Source: Climacium dendroides (Eukaryota > Streptophyta > Bryopsida > Hypnales > Climaciaceae). From it: DNA of 64,000 nt. This document shows positions 1 through 12,278 of this stretch, piece after piece. Both the position numbers and the translations under genes were made by a program. Location: NCBI GenBank assembly GCA_950106755.1, contig OX467083.1:51164555-51228554 (forward strand), given 5' to 3'. The notes under the pieces are model-generated. The model was not told where the DNA came from. It searched no databases and saw only the letters and a program-made list of their open reading frames with translations. Every line of letters starts with the position of its first letter. Within the stretch, counting starts at the first letter, position 1.

Positions 1-436
1 GCAAATCTATTACAGAGTCCAATTTCTCAATCTTTACAGCGCGTAGAAAAGTACTTGGACTAGGACTTGGAAATTCGCTCTCAAGAGGTCGAGGAGAGAT
101 TGCACTTGTGACATACGGCATATCTACAGTGGAGTTATTGGACTGGCGACTGGCCATCTGCGTGGATGCATTTTGAATGGACAAAGGAAGACCATAAGCT
201 CTATAGTTGCGTAAAGGAAGGAACCAACAAACTCCATCCTCATCCTCACTCTTTGTAATAGGAACAAACTCCATGTTCTCACTGCATTCAGACTTCCTCT
301 CCTCTTCTATGTAGATTGAAGACTCAACAAACCTGAAACGTACATGTAGAAGATGACTAGATACTCTCACTTGATTTCCACCAGCCAACGGAAACACCAC
401 TGGAATTGCATGACCGTCTACTCTAATGCAAGCCAT
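1..436 (-). CDS. Unknown protein, 5' part only (runs off window start)
   Basis: Reading leftwards from an ATG at 436-434 there is no stop for 145 codons to the window edge. The protein starts MACIRVDGHAIPVVFPLAGG and continues with an acidic serine-rich stretch (residues about 45-65, SECSENMEF...KSEDEDG) and a proline/serine-rich stretch near residue 120 (SPRPLESEFPSPSPS). I recognise no domain. The open frame is long for this AT-rich region and the codon use looks protein-like, so I think it is a real 5' exon, but the start and any introns are unproven. Confidence 0.4.
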   Translation of the reverse strand, partial: MACIRVDGHAIPVVFPLAGGNQVRVSSHLLHVRFRFVESSIYIEEERKSECSENMEFVPITKSEDEDGVCWFLPLRNYRAYGLPLSIQNASTQMASRQSNNSTVDMPYVTSAISPRPLESEFPSPSPSTFLRAVKIEKLDSVIDL

Positions 437-1759
437 GGTGATAAAACAACAGTGCAAAACAAACGATTTAGAAGCAAGAGATACATTGAAGTCTTGAACT
501 ATAAAGACAGAAGCTAGAAGATGTGAGGTACTATATAGTAAACACAAATTATGTTGTTTCAATTCTACCAATAACATTCCAAAAGTACAAATTGTTTGGT
601 GAAGTGTAGTTGTCAGTAGGTGTAAAAATTATTCATATGGAAGAGCCGTCATTTAGTTCAAATATTGTTGCTTTCAATAGAATTTAGTGAAATAAATGGG
701 ATGTCACAACTCTGGAAGAAGTTTCATTCCAAAAACAAAAATTTATGAGTCTACCGTTGTAGCCGTGTTCATTAAAAGGTTCGTTAAAAAAATATATTTA
801 TGAATGAAGGCAACTTTGACAAAATGCGTGAAAGAGATCGCTCATTCAAATGTGTTAGTCTTATATCCTAAAGTAAAAGATACAGAATCTAATAAGGTGT
901 CAGAATTAGAAGACGGCTCATCAAATGTTAGGTGGGCTGTCCATAATATTCAAATAAAAAGGCGGTAGTTCTCCCAACCCTAATCTTCCAAGGCCGTTTG
1001 AGACTTTGAGTGAACGAACCTAGTTGGTAACGTTAAATAAATAGGCTCTACATCTCCTTCTTTCATGTCTTTCCATCTACAACGTTTAACATAGACACCA
1101 TGCTTTTCATCGATTGAGACCTCTGAGGCTTATGTAGTGGTATTCATGCTTACAGATTGTGATAGATTTGCAGACGTAGTTCCAGACCATAGAAATAAAC
1201 GGAAGAGACGTATTTCTCTTTATTTCTCATCACAAAAGTCACTTAGACGATCTAGAATGACTCGCTCAAAGAAAACTTCGTCCAAGATAGGCCAGTCGTC
1301 ACAGACAGAACTTCAAAAACATCTTCGTTTTGAAAGTGGAGGCAGTGGTGGAGAAATGGATCGAGAAGTCCAGGAGTTAGAATGGACGAAGACAACTGAT
1401 GAGGGCATGACAAGCTTGCAAGGCATCTCAGAAGGCGATCAACTTTTGCTAATAAGATTCTACGGACCAACTCTTACCCTTTCAATGCTTTGCAATATGT
1501 TGGAATTAGATGTAAAAAATATTCCAGGCCGTCTCACCTCTCCAAAATGAAGTTTCAGCTCTTAGGTGTGCAATCTGAGAACCTACTAGCTTATGTGGTT
1601 TATTATCACTTTGTCATTCTTTTCCATCAAGTGGGAAACTCGGAATCGCAAAGATGGGTGAGTTCACGAGCCTTGGGTCCCAAAGTGTCACGAAGGACAA
1701 AAAGTGTCCTCACACAGTTCTAAGTCTACTATAACTTCTCCATCCAAGGTTCAAATGTA

Positions 1760-2190
1760 CTAAAACTTATTGGAGAAGTTGCACTTATTCTTCTTGTTTA
1801 TGTGGTTAAATTTTCAAATCAATCAAAGATGTGTTGTTTCTTTAGTAGCCAATCAAAGAGCACAGCTTCGCAAAAGTTCACAAAATTGCATTTTAGGGCT
1901 GCAACTTCAGGGACTTGTATCTTCTTCATTAATGATTTGTTTTCATTGAAATTTGTTTTGATTTGTTTTTCTTGAAGTCTAGTTATTGTGGTAAAATTTT
2001 CATGTCAATCCAATTTGTTTGGAATGTTTGGAAGCAATTCGAAGTTCTAAACCCTGTCATTTTGGGAGTACAGTGAACTTTGGTGGCTTATATCTTCTTC
2101 GTACAAAGTCCGTTTTCAATAAAACTTATTGGGAAAGTTGTGCCTAGAAGTCTAGTTTGTGCGGCTAAAATTTCATGTCAATCCAAGAAG
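1760..2190. repeat. Degenerate tandem units of about 180 bp
   Basis: Three diverged blocks start near 1763, 1945 and 2114. They share the order: AACTTATTGG-like, then AAGTCTAGTT, then GTGGTAAAATTTTCATGTCAATC. The spacing is about 170-180 bp, close to nucleosome length, as in many plant satellites. The blocks are too diverged to set unit borders. Confidence 0.3.
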
Positions 2191-2971
2191 AATTGAGTGA
2201 CTGAGAAGCATTCTAGTGGGGAGAGGTTCAGCCCTAGATGTGGTTTTTGCACTTTTTTTGACTATTTTTTGGCAGTTCCAAGCTGTTTTTTAGACACCAT
2301 GACTCAATTTCATGAATTTTTTTTTCACCAATGTCTTTGTATAGTAGTTTTAAATCACTTTGTACTGTAAATTTCTTTCATTTCAGTAGGTTTAGAAATC
2401 AAATTTCACCTCCAAATGTGTTCTGGTAAAAATTTCAGCATTCATTTTCAACACTTAATCATTATGATCTCGCAATCTATGCGACCAATTGACTTCAAGT
2501 TTTGTGCACATCATCTAAAACATGTTTACTACGAGATTGTATGGTTGAGATTTGTATAACTTGAAGAAATTTAGGTCCGCATACCTTCAATAGCAGGATG
2601 TTTTTGGACCCCGGATATCTCATGTCACTTTGGGGTTAAAGGAAACCCAGACTCTGCAACTGTACCGTCTCTTTCTCGGGACCAGCTGTCTAGTTTCAGC
2701 TTTCCAGAAGCCACGCTACATCCATTTCGGAAATAGAATTCTAGTAGCTTTTTTTGGAATTCTCCTATCTTCAACGTCTGGAGACGATTTTGCCACAGGA
2801 GTCCACCCCTCGCCACTAGTATCAAGGCCTGCAGCCCGAAGTGAAGCTCGCAGCACACCTCCGGCAAATTTGATCAATCTGCTCTTGCCTGGAATTCAAA
2901 ACGGCATTCTTTCTTATTCTCAATTCGTTCACAACTTGAAATTGCATAGTCGAAATTTTAAATTTTTCACA

Positions 2972-5900
2972 ATGTCGACCTTGCAGCGCCCCAGCAAAGG
3001 TCAACCTCGTAGGAGAACTCGGAGCCGCCCACTGGAGGAAGATTTTGAGGAAGCATTGGAACGCGAGAATGAAGATGCAAGTTTGCAGGTACGATTCTAG
3101 ATAGCATGAACTTCTCTTTTGTTCAATCTGAGTGGGTGTGGAGGTAGCTTGGACTGCATTGTGAACTGATTCCCGTAGTCGATTGAGGTACCTGCGGACA
3201 AGCGTCGGACCCGACAAGGGTCTTGCGGTGATCTCCGGTTACCCTTGTATTTTGTCCCCGAAGGTGAATTCAGATCTGAACCCCTACTTCGAGACCCCTG
3301 CTGAGAGTCTGAGAGATCATCGATACTGAGTCTGAGAGCATCGATACTGAGTTTGAGTCTGAGTCTGAGAGCCTTGTTATAGTTTCGTGGGGGAAGGATT
3401 CCACCGGATCCTACTGCTACGGGATCCTCAGGGAGAGCGCGGTTGGGTGATCTGCTGGGTGCTTCGATCTGCTCAGTGCTTCACGGAATCGTCAAGGAGA
3501 GCGCGATTCAGTGATCTGCTTGGTGCCTTGATCTGCTCGGTGCCTACACGAGATCCTTAGGGAGAGCGCAAGCGCGATTCAGTGATTTGCTCGGTGCCTT
3601 GAACTTTGAACTTCTCGGTGCCTTGATCTGCTCGGTTTCTATACAGGATCCTCAGGGAAAGCGCAAGCTCAGTGCCTTGATCTGCTCGGTTTCTCCACGG
3701 GATCCTCAGGGAAAGCGCGAGTGCGGGTTGGTGATTTTCTCGGTGCCTGTGGTTGGGTGATTTGCTCGGTGCCTGACTGTCCCGACTATGCTGCCTTGTT
3801 CATGTCGCCTAGTACTGTTGTGATCGTTGGACATGAGTGGTGGTGGTGGGCGTCCGAGGGGCGAGAGTCGCCATGCGATTGCTTGGGAAACGAAAGTTTG
3901 AGGCTTGGGTTGTCAGTGCGATTGGAAGGTGGATTCCGTGTCCCAGTCTATTAGTTTGAGTTTGAGTCTGACGTTTAAGACCGCTGCCGCGCCCCTGAGG
4001 GTCTCGTGGCGCGAGGGGAGGGGGGGGCGAATCGGTGAAAGATCCATCGACGCAACGATGACCGTCTTTCGATGCACGGTAGGCGGACTTGTCTGTCAAG
4101 ATTCCCGGCTTCTGATTGCATTGATATTTGTATCTGCGGAACCTCGTGCTACCCGAGCGGGTCTTGCCCCTTGGGTGTCCCGCCTGTCAACGTTGTGAAT
4201 TGAATTGTCCATATGAACTCCGTCGCCTTGATCGGTGGCAGACGCGGAGGGTTGGTCTTGTGCCGATACGCAGCGCCCAGTTCATCTTGCGGTGACTCCG
4301 GCGGCAAAAGAAATCTTGGGGCGAGTGTCCAGCTCCGCCAGGTCGACCCAATCCTTCGCTAGTGTTCCCGTTCCTTCCGAAGCTCTCCTCCAGCGAGCCC
4401 TGGGGATTAGCGTGACGCGAGGCGCGGTGGCAGCTGAGGCGGGGTGCAGTCTGTGAGTCCGGAAGAACGAAAGTATGCTGCGGCCGTTTTGGGGGGTATC
4501 TTGAGCAACCTGTCAACCTCCGTCGGACCCGACAGGGTTCCCTTGGAACGCTCTAGATACCCCCACTTTCTGTCATTTGAGACGTTCCTCCCTTGGTACC
4601 GATGCATGCTCTGTCTGCAACGTCAGTTCATGAGAAGTCAAATTGTTTTGTCTTGCGTTTGGGATGCGTCCAAGATGCGTATGTGCGTTCGGATTGGATT
4701 TGGTGACTAGCTTTGTTTACAAATAGGTAGGGTTCAGGCATTGTCCATTTCATAATGCGGTGAACTTCTTCCTTGAATTCTTGATTCGGTTAGTTTTGGA
4801 TTTGGTGACCTTAGGTTCCTAAGTTTGTTGATGATTTGTGACCTCTTGCATTGTTGAGTACAAAAATCAGGATGTGTTAGTTGTAGTTTGGATGACTTTG
4901 GAATCAAGATATTCCCTCTTGGTGAGAGTAGCAAATATACAAAAGAAAACTCCATAATGGAGATTCCAAGAATTTCATTTTTGGAGATAGCCGAATTATT
5001 TAATTTGAATCGATCCATTTTTCCAAAAGTCAGAATCTACGGGTAGTGGGAGCATCGTAGTGCACCCTCGTCGGGTCCGACTAGGGTCAAGTAAGTAGCT
5101 GCAGCTACCCCTGTATTCCGTCACATGAGAGGGTCAAATAAAAAATAGAGTACAAGTACCACTTCGATGACTAATTTTGAGGGTGTCTTCAAGTTCTTCC
5201 ATAACCCTTGTCGGATCCGACGGGCATTAAACGGAATCTGAAGACACCACATGAATTCGTCACATGAGGGGACCCAAACTAGAATTATATCCTTTTTTTT
5301 ATTGTTTTCCTTCCAATGTTGATTTTTTTAATGATATTTTCTATTACATGTTCCTCATCATGCAAATATGTGTAATAGTTCATTATTTGAGTAGATTTCA
5401 CTAAAACTATAATAATTCATATAGTAGGATACATAATTTTATGTCTACATGTAATTTCAGTTGTTCATAATTTATTAAAACAAACATTGAAAATGATATG
5501 AAAATTTTAAGAATGACTAATTTTATGCATGCATATTGTATATTAATTTCACATTGAATAAATTATATTAAAGTATGAAATTTTGAAAGGCTTCTACAGA
5601 TTTTTTGTCTTTATTATTTTGAAAACATATTTAGATAGTTTAGGGTAAATAACTAAATTGTAAATTTCTTTACTTAGATTCATTCATGTATCTCATTTTT
5701 CCTCATTTTTCTTTCATTTTATGTTGGGATAAGTTCAAAGGATAAAGTATGTTATTAGATACCATCACTATAATAATCAAAATAATTCCTTAATTATTTC
5801 TTTGAATAAGAGATGAAGCAATTGAAATGCATAGGTGACACTTGGCTTCTACACTTATAGTGTTCTTTAAAAATACTTTGCCTTAGAAAAATTAGATTTT

Positions 5901-8900
5901 AATTTTTATTAATTTTTATTAATTTTTTAATTTTTTAATTTTTTTTGCTTTCCAAAGCTTTTAGAGGAGCATCCCTTGATTCATATTTCTTTGCATTAAT
6001 TATTATGTCAAATATTAAATTGTTTGGTGGAATGCTTTGTAGATGGACATGACAACCGTGAATCCTAGCATGGCATCATCTTCGTATGCAGAATCTGAAG
6101 TCTTGGGCCAAGAGATTGTGGAGGAGCAAGTTTTTCAAACGCCAAGGCCACTTCCAATGATGGAAAGCGACAATTTAGGACCTGAAGTGGATGTGGTGAG
6201 TTTTGATGATATTATGGATGCGTGTGATCGTGTTGCTGATGAGCTTGAGCAAGATAAGGGAAGCCGAATTAGTTTCCCAAAGCCTCGAGATCCTAGAAAA
6301 CCTGTTTTCTCAGCGGAGAGTTCTGACACAGAGGGTTGTGACATTTCCTCATTCAACTCTGATGTTGATTTGTCCCCATCGATTTCTAGTCCTTGGGGTC
6401 CTGTGTGTTGTGATTGTTCAGGACGGAAACAATTGCGATATAATCGCTTGGTCATCATTCACTAGTGTTCCAACTTTCAAGATGATGTAGACATTGAATG
6501 ATTTTTTTAATGAAAAGGATACATGAATTTGTGGCAATTTATTCTATGCATATATAAATTTCCATTTGTCAAGTATCTATGTATGTATGACGTACACTAT
6601 TTAAATACATTTAAGATTGATTCATTGTATGGAATTAATAAATTTCGTTCATAAATAAATAGCATTTTGTTTTATCAACTGGCCAAAAGCATAGCTAGAA
6701 TTTTTGGTAATAAATTCTTACTATTATTGTATACATCATTGCACATATAATTTTATGATGAATACATTTTATTTAAGCTTCTTGTTTGACATTCTATTGA
6801 CAAGGAGTGTCTTTCTACTATTTGGTGTTTTTTATTTTATAGAGAGAAGATTCGCCTAAGATATTGTCCCAAAACCAGCAACACCAAGTTACACCTGCAA
6901 CGGATGACTCTCAACAACCAGACATAGAAGGTGAAGTAATGTTAGGAGCGGGTCGAGATGAGATTTGGGACAAGGCACTGGAGGAGACAGAGTTTGAGGA
7001 AGAAGACAAAGATTTTCTTGAGGATGAGCTTCGTCATTTTCACAAGGTCGACTCTGTGGCAACATTATCGATGCTGAGGTTTAAGCCAGAGAGCTTATCG
7101 CGCATGAAGATCCCGCTTTGCAGGTTAGTGCCAATGCCGATGGTTAGGCCAACACTTTCTTCCGATTTACAGAAACTTGAGCAAGACTTTGCTCATGGTT
7201 ATCGAGATGGAGCAGCGTCATTTTATGTTTCGACAACCAATGAGGCCGGCGAGAGAGCAGAGTTCAGTAAGGAGGAGGTTCAAAATTGGGGCCCCCTATG
7301 GCAACAAAGAAATGATGAGTTCCTAGCATTTTTGGAAACAAGACCAGAGTTGCATTTCATGAGGAATATGAAGTTCTTCATATGTGATGGCAACCATCGA
7401 CAGATTGCATGGATGAGCCATATCCAAAGAAAGTATCCTTTAGACATCAACTGGCATTTTTCAGTGGATTGCATCATGCTGGAAACCAAAGGAAGAGTGG
7501 AAATGACAATGCAAGTAATGCATGCAATTAACAAGTACGTGATTTGTTTTTTTAAATTTTTCCATTGTTTATTTATATTTCATCTTATTCATGTTGGTTT
7601 ATGATAGATTGTGTGATTGCTGTGTGAATTGAAAATTTGAGTTTAATATTTCAGGTCCACTGAAGATTCACATGTGAAGACAAATTTGGTGCACACGTTG
7701 TATCGTGTGCAAAAGTACGGGAAAATGGAGATAAAGAAGATCTACGAGATGTTGAGGCCCTCAGAAAGGAAGCAATGCGTGTATCAAATGGGTAGAAAGG
7801 CGTGGTATTCCATGCCCGTGGAAGTTTTCACATCATTTAATTTTAGGGTGAGTTCAGTTTTGCCTACTACATTCTTTTTCTTTACAAAAAAATAAGGTAG
7901 GCGCTCTAAATTCTGAGTTTCATTACTTACAAATTTCTGGTGATGAATATCATTTGCAGCATGAAATTTCTCAGGCTACGGACGTTGCTGCTCGACGTTA
8001 CCTTGATAAGACACCTGCTGAAGAAAGAACCAACCGAGGAGTTGCTGACGCCATGAGATCTGCTGCAAAAGAAAAAGTCTCAAAGTTACGTGGAAAGATG
8101 GGCAAGTTACTGGCCGTTGCAGATCCTGCTCTTGGAAAAGAATTTCTTGAAGAGGTAATTTTTAAAATTCCAATCAAATGAGTTCTTTGTTTTGCTTATT
8201 TTGCGAAAAAGACGCATATTTATTCACATAATGTTATTTTGTAGGTGGAGGAGCATTGGATTAGGAATGAGGTTCCTGAAATGACTTTGGAAAAGCTACA
8301 ATTGCTTGCAACAAGCACAATGTCTGCAGCTCATAAGCTCAAAGTCTTAAAATGGTGGAATTCTTCCGGTGCTTCAAAAGAGGCATTGAAGTTTCCAGTG
8401 CCCCCAGTCTCAGAAGATAAATTCACAATTTTTCTTGGAAAAATTGTTTGGTGGGCCGGGGTAATGTCCCTTACCATACAAAATGGTTGTTGTCAACAAT
8501 AGTTATTTTGAATGCAATTTCATGCCCTTTGCTGCATTTGAAATGAATAACTTTTTGTTCAATGGAAGTTGCATTTCTTGGATGAGAAAGTTAATTGTTT
8601 TGTTTCATGTAGCTTGAAGACGCAGCTCAGGAGTATTTAGACGACATTGTGGCAAATGACAAGCTAGTCATCAACATGGACTTGCCCAAACCCCCAGAAA
8701 CTCTAGCGGCGTACATTCAGGGGTGGAGGGTGAAGGTATGGGAATACGCGTTTGGCCCAACTTTGAAGGGAACCAACAACTTCAAAAAGCATGATTCATT
8801 CTCGAGTCGCGAAGGATCGGACCAAGCCGTCCGGAGGGTTCTATACCGGTAAGATTTCAAATATATAATTTAATGTTGAAATTGACAAGTGAAATAAAAA

Positions 8901-11830
8901 TTAAAAAATTATTTTTCAATTTTTATAATTTTTCTTTAAATCTCTCGGGAATCCAAAAGTAGGAGTACTGGGAGGGAGCCTTCATACCCTCGTCGGATCC
9001 GAAGGGGGTACAAGGGCTCCCTGCCAGTACCCCCATTTTTTGTTTTCTAAGAGAACTTATCATTTTTTTTTAAAAATGATATGGTAGATGAATAATAAGT
9101 TTGGATCATTTCTGAATGGTTACTTATTTCAAGATGTTTATTTCTTTTTTATAAATTACTTTTAGGCAAATGAATAGAAAATAATAAAGAGACAATATTT
9201 TTTTTATCCTTGAAACTAGCAATTGGAATTTACCTTGTGTTCATTTTTTCTTGTTGATGTTCATCTTAAAAAAGTTAATAAAAGTTTTCTGGGGACCTTT
9301 TCCTTTGGTTCTATGTTTTATTTCTCCTTATGAATGAAAATTGTTCATTTTTCCGACTAAAAATTAAAAACATAAAAAAATTGGAGTATCAAAAGGGACC
9401 ATGAATACCTCTTTCGGACTCGACGGGGGTGTTCTGGCTCCCTTCTAATACCCCACCTTTTGGTGAAGCATAGTTCAATGTAATCTTCGAAGGGATTCAT
9501 TTCGTGTTCAATTGAGTTCTTTGAACATTTATGAGTGTTGAAGTTGATGAAATACAAGACCTAATATTCTAAAAATTATATAGGCTACTATCTTTTCAAA
9601 CATTGGCTTATGATTGTGCTCATGTTCTAGGTACTTCAATCTCGAGCTTGTTTCTAAAGGCGCTATTTCACAAGGCTCTCTACCTCCTTTCCTTATGTCT
9701 TGGGTGGATCGGAGTTCAAAAGAGTGCATGTTTTCACCCACTCAGCTCCGGACGTTTACAACAGCTAATTTGGTTGGTGGCGGATGGTACTTGGAGTGCC
9801 CACTGGAGTACACCCACTCTTCAGAAGTTACATTGCGCAAATCATTTGACGGACTTGAGGTGATTGATTTAGAGGTGCCCGAATTTGCGGACCTTCCCGA
9901 TGCCCAAAAGAAGAAAGCTATTTTACGCAGAACAATTGCAAATGAGAAGAAGAAAAAAAAAGAAAATGACATGAAGGCTAACAAGGAGAAGAAAGGAGCA
10001 GAGCGTTTAGCAAAGTTGGCTGAGAAGGAGAAGGAGGCAGAGAAGGAAGGGAAGCATAAAGGTAAAGGGAAGAAGAAGGTGGAGGGTAGAGATCAAGTGC
10101 CTGGATCTTGTACAGTGGACCAAGGATCGCAAATGGAGTCTGGAACACGTAGTGGCGTGAAGAGGAAGGCGGTCTTGCAAGAGCTCACTGAAGAGATGGT
10201 CACACAAGGCACCCAAGTGATTGTTATTGGAGATGACAAGGAGGTGAACACGGAGGAGTTGATTCTCAACAACTCTATCATAGATGTGATGGAAAATGAA
10301 GGCAAGGGAAATGGATCATGCTATGGGGAAGTTATGGAGTTCTTGGTGAAGGTGTGTATTTTATATTTGAGTTTTTTCCATGTCACAATATCAACATATT
10401 GCATGAACTTGTTATTTTGAATTCTTGGAATCATTAATAGATATTTTGTATGCAGGTGGCTGATGGCAAGACTCGCATGTTCAATGGCGAGATGAGCAAA
10501 AAGGCTGGAGTTGATCTCATTTTGTTTGACCTTCAAGAAAACCTCCCTGTTCCAGGAGTGTCTGTACCAGAAAACCATATGCCCGAATGGAACCATGATA
10601 AAGAGTTCAAAGAGATTGAATAGACAATTTTATTTGCAACGAAACATTTGCAAGACAATGGTTGTTTTGTCATTTTTCATTCCTGGAGTGCAAAGGCAAG
10701 GGGTGTGGTGGTTGGTTTGACTCAAGCATATCCATTCTTAAAGTTGAAAGAGTGGTTGGGAATCAATCGCATGCACTTGACTTCAGGCCTCAATCCGACA
10801 AACACGATATGGATGTCTTGCAATTTAGTGGTTGTTTTATTTTTGTGCTTGGGATTGATTGCATTATGTATTATAAATGTTTAATTGAATTTTGGACTTG
10901 CAGACAATGAAGTTTGGAATCTCGTTGTTGGTGAAGAAGCTTGACAAGAGACGGAAGTCTCAGTTCAAGTTCAAGTTGACTGAAGCAATGAAGAAGGCCA
11001 AAGTAGATCTTGAACGTGACGATACGTTGATCAACTATTCCACCATTGACAGTATGTTGATGAATGGAAGCGTACCGTGGCGGGGTCCTCGTGAGAAAGA
11101 CGCAAGGCTTCTTCAATTCATCATTGAAGGAACAACAAGCGAAGGAGACATTGTCTTCGATAATACAGGAGCAACTGGTAAGGTTAAGCTCAAGTGGAAT
11201 TGTTTTCATTTATAAAATTCTGAATCCCCAATTTTGCTAATGAATTGCATGTGTTTATTGTTAGGTGCATCAATTACGGCATGTCGAGGGACGGGCCGAC
11301 ATGTTGTAGCTTTGGAGAAGGATGAAGCCATTTTCAACGCGATCTTGCTGCCTATGAAGAGGATGATTGAGGAGGAAGAGACGACAGAAGAAGAAGAAGA
11401 AGAGGAAGAGGATGACAATATTAAAGATCCTGATGCAATGGAGGTGGAGGTCTTTAGTTTTGCTCGGAATCAAAACACTAGTAAGTAAGTTTTCAGAGGT
11501 GTGCATTCAATGTGAATATTTTGTTGCTTGTGTTTATGATTTTAACATATTTTAATTTGATTTTGCAGACACCAAAAAGTGACATTCCATGATGCAACAT
11601 TGCGCAAAAGAAGACTTGTTTTGACTCCGGAAAAGTCTTTTCATTTGCCAGTGTATGCAGAGCAGATGGCCTCGGCATTTATAGAGTTTGGTGGTTCTAA
11701 ACCAAAGAAGCGACAAGACACTTATGCTTTAAATGTGTTAGAGTATTTAGATGTAAGTGCATCGGAAGGTAGAGAGACTTCTAATTCTTCTACTAACAAT
11801 GATTCTGCAACCGAATCCTCTGTTGCCTAG
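2972..11830 (+). CDS. ParB-like plus beta-class DNA amino-methyltransferase-like fusion gene (12 exons, one in-frame TAG)
   Basis: Exons by eye: 2972-3088, 6043-6402 (end uncertain), 6843-7534, 7655-7847, 7960-8154, 8245-8460, 8613-8848, 9631-10351, 10456-10827 (end uncertain), 10904-11177, 11265-11484, 11569-11830. Phases join cleanly at the well-defined junctions, giving about 1,285 codons. Order: acidic N-terminus; ParB/sulfiredoxin-like motif FFICDGNHRQIAW at 7374-7413; helical region; Lys/Glu-rich linker (9,920-10,090); a segment VDLILFDLQENLP (10,510-10,545) where beta-class methyltransferases have DPPY; then the SAM-site-like motif GDIVFDNTGATGAS followed by GRHVVALEKD (11,141-11,310). 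The order catalytic motif then motif I is the beta class. DPPY is replaced by DLQE, so catalysis is doubtful. A TAG at 10621-10623 (codon about 966) interrupts otherwise continuous homology. It is a recent pseudogene, a readthrough gene, or has an unseen splice. Its introns hold the CGGATCCG hairpins. Confidence 0.6.
3150..4720. other. GC-rich block inside intron 1
   Basis: This stretch is much richer in G+C than its surroundings. Between about 3,400 and 3,790 it holds degenerate repeats of GATCTGCTCGGTGCCT with GGGAGAGCGC. It carries two copies of the GTCGGACCCGAC motif (3,203 and 4,521). The texture recalls rDNA spacer or an inserted element, but I recognise no rRNA sequence, and no ORF here is convincing. 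Confidence 0.35.
5041..5110. repeat. CGGATCCG-family hairpin in intron 1 (copy 1)
   Basis: Outer arms GGGTAG and CTACCC enclose the core CTCGTCGGGTCCGACTAGG. The following bases (CCTGTATTCCGTCAC) resemble those after the 3,203 copy, so these are members of one family rather than chance palindromes. Confidence 0.55.
5182..5248. repeat. CGGATCCG-family hairpin in intron 1 (copy 2)
   Basis: Arms GGTGTCTTCAAGTTC (5182-5196) and GAATCTGAAGACACC (5234-5248) pair almost fully around the core CCTTGTCGGATCCGACGGG. The arms differ in sequence from the other copies while the core is kept. Confidence 0.6.
8965..9030. repeat. CGGATCCG-family hairpin in the 8.85-9.63 kb intron (copy 3)
   Basis: Arms GTACTGGGAGGGAGCC (8965-8980) and GGCTCCCTGCCAGTAC (9015-9030) pair at 15 of 16 positions. 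The core is ACCCTCGTCGGATCCGAAGG. It lies in the intron joining exon 8613-8848 to exon 9631-10351. Confidence 0.65.
9386..9451. repeat. CGGATCCG-family hairpin in the same intron (copy 4)
   Basis: Arms GTATCAAAAGGGACCA and TGGCTCCCTTCTAATAC surround a decayed core CTTTCGGACTCGACGGGGG. The arms are related to those of the 8,965 copy (GGGAGCC/GGCTCCC). Confidence 0.55.
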
Positions 11831-12278
11831 ATTCACAAGGTAGATATATCTTGTGAGTTATAGTTTCTTGTATTTCTTTTTTCATATGAGTGGATTTGTG
11901 TGTTTTATGGTTACATTCATTGTACACATTGTTATTTTCAAATTTTGTCTTGGAGTGAACTCTAAACCCTAAACATTCAATACCATTAAACACATGTATA
12001 GAATAACTTACCACTACATATCCTAAATCCTAAACCCTAAACCCTAAACCCTAAACCTTTATACCGTAAACCACTTATATGTAATAATTCATATACAATT
12101 GTTTGGGTTTATTTGGGTTGAATTATTAACCATTTTTTCTAAACAATCCACAAAGATTTTGTCTTCAAAATTATAAAAACGAACAATCATAAGATCCACG
12201 GTCATAGGTCCTTCATCTGAATTTCCAGCAAAAAAGTTCCCGCTCTCACGCTCACAGGCTCACACGCTAGCAACCCTG
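11831..12278. other. Intergenic AT-rich spacer
   Basis: No gene is seen here. It contains the 3' flank of the island A gene and one interstitial telomere-type run; the border with element E2 is at about 12,279. Confidence 0.5.
12021..12057. repeat. Interstitial CCCTAAA repeat
   Basis: About four consecutive CCCTAAA units in the strand shown. This is the Arabidopsis-type telomere sequence, common at internal sites in plant genomes. Confidence 0.85.

Noticed and set aside
1146..1550. Plus-strand ORF of about 135 codons
   Set aside because: No domain, no clear splice context, overlaps an equally open minus frame; too weak to annotate.
10560..10623. Short intron removing the gene A TAG (GTACC...ATAG)
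   Set aside because: It would be about 60 bases with a poor branch and pyrimidine tract, and would delete residues that read as continuous protein.
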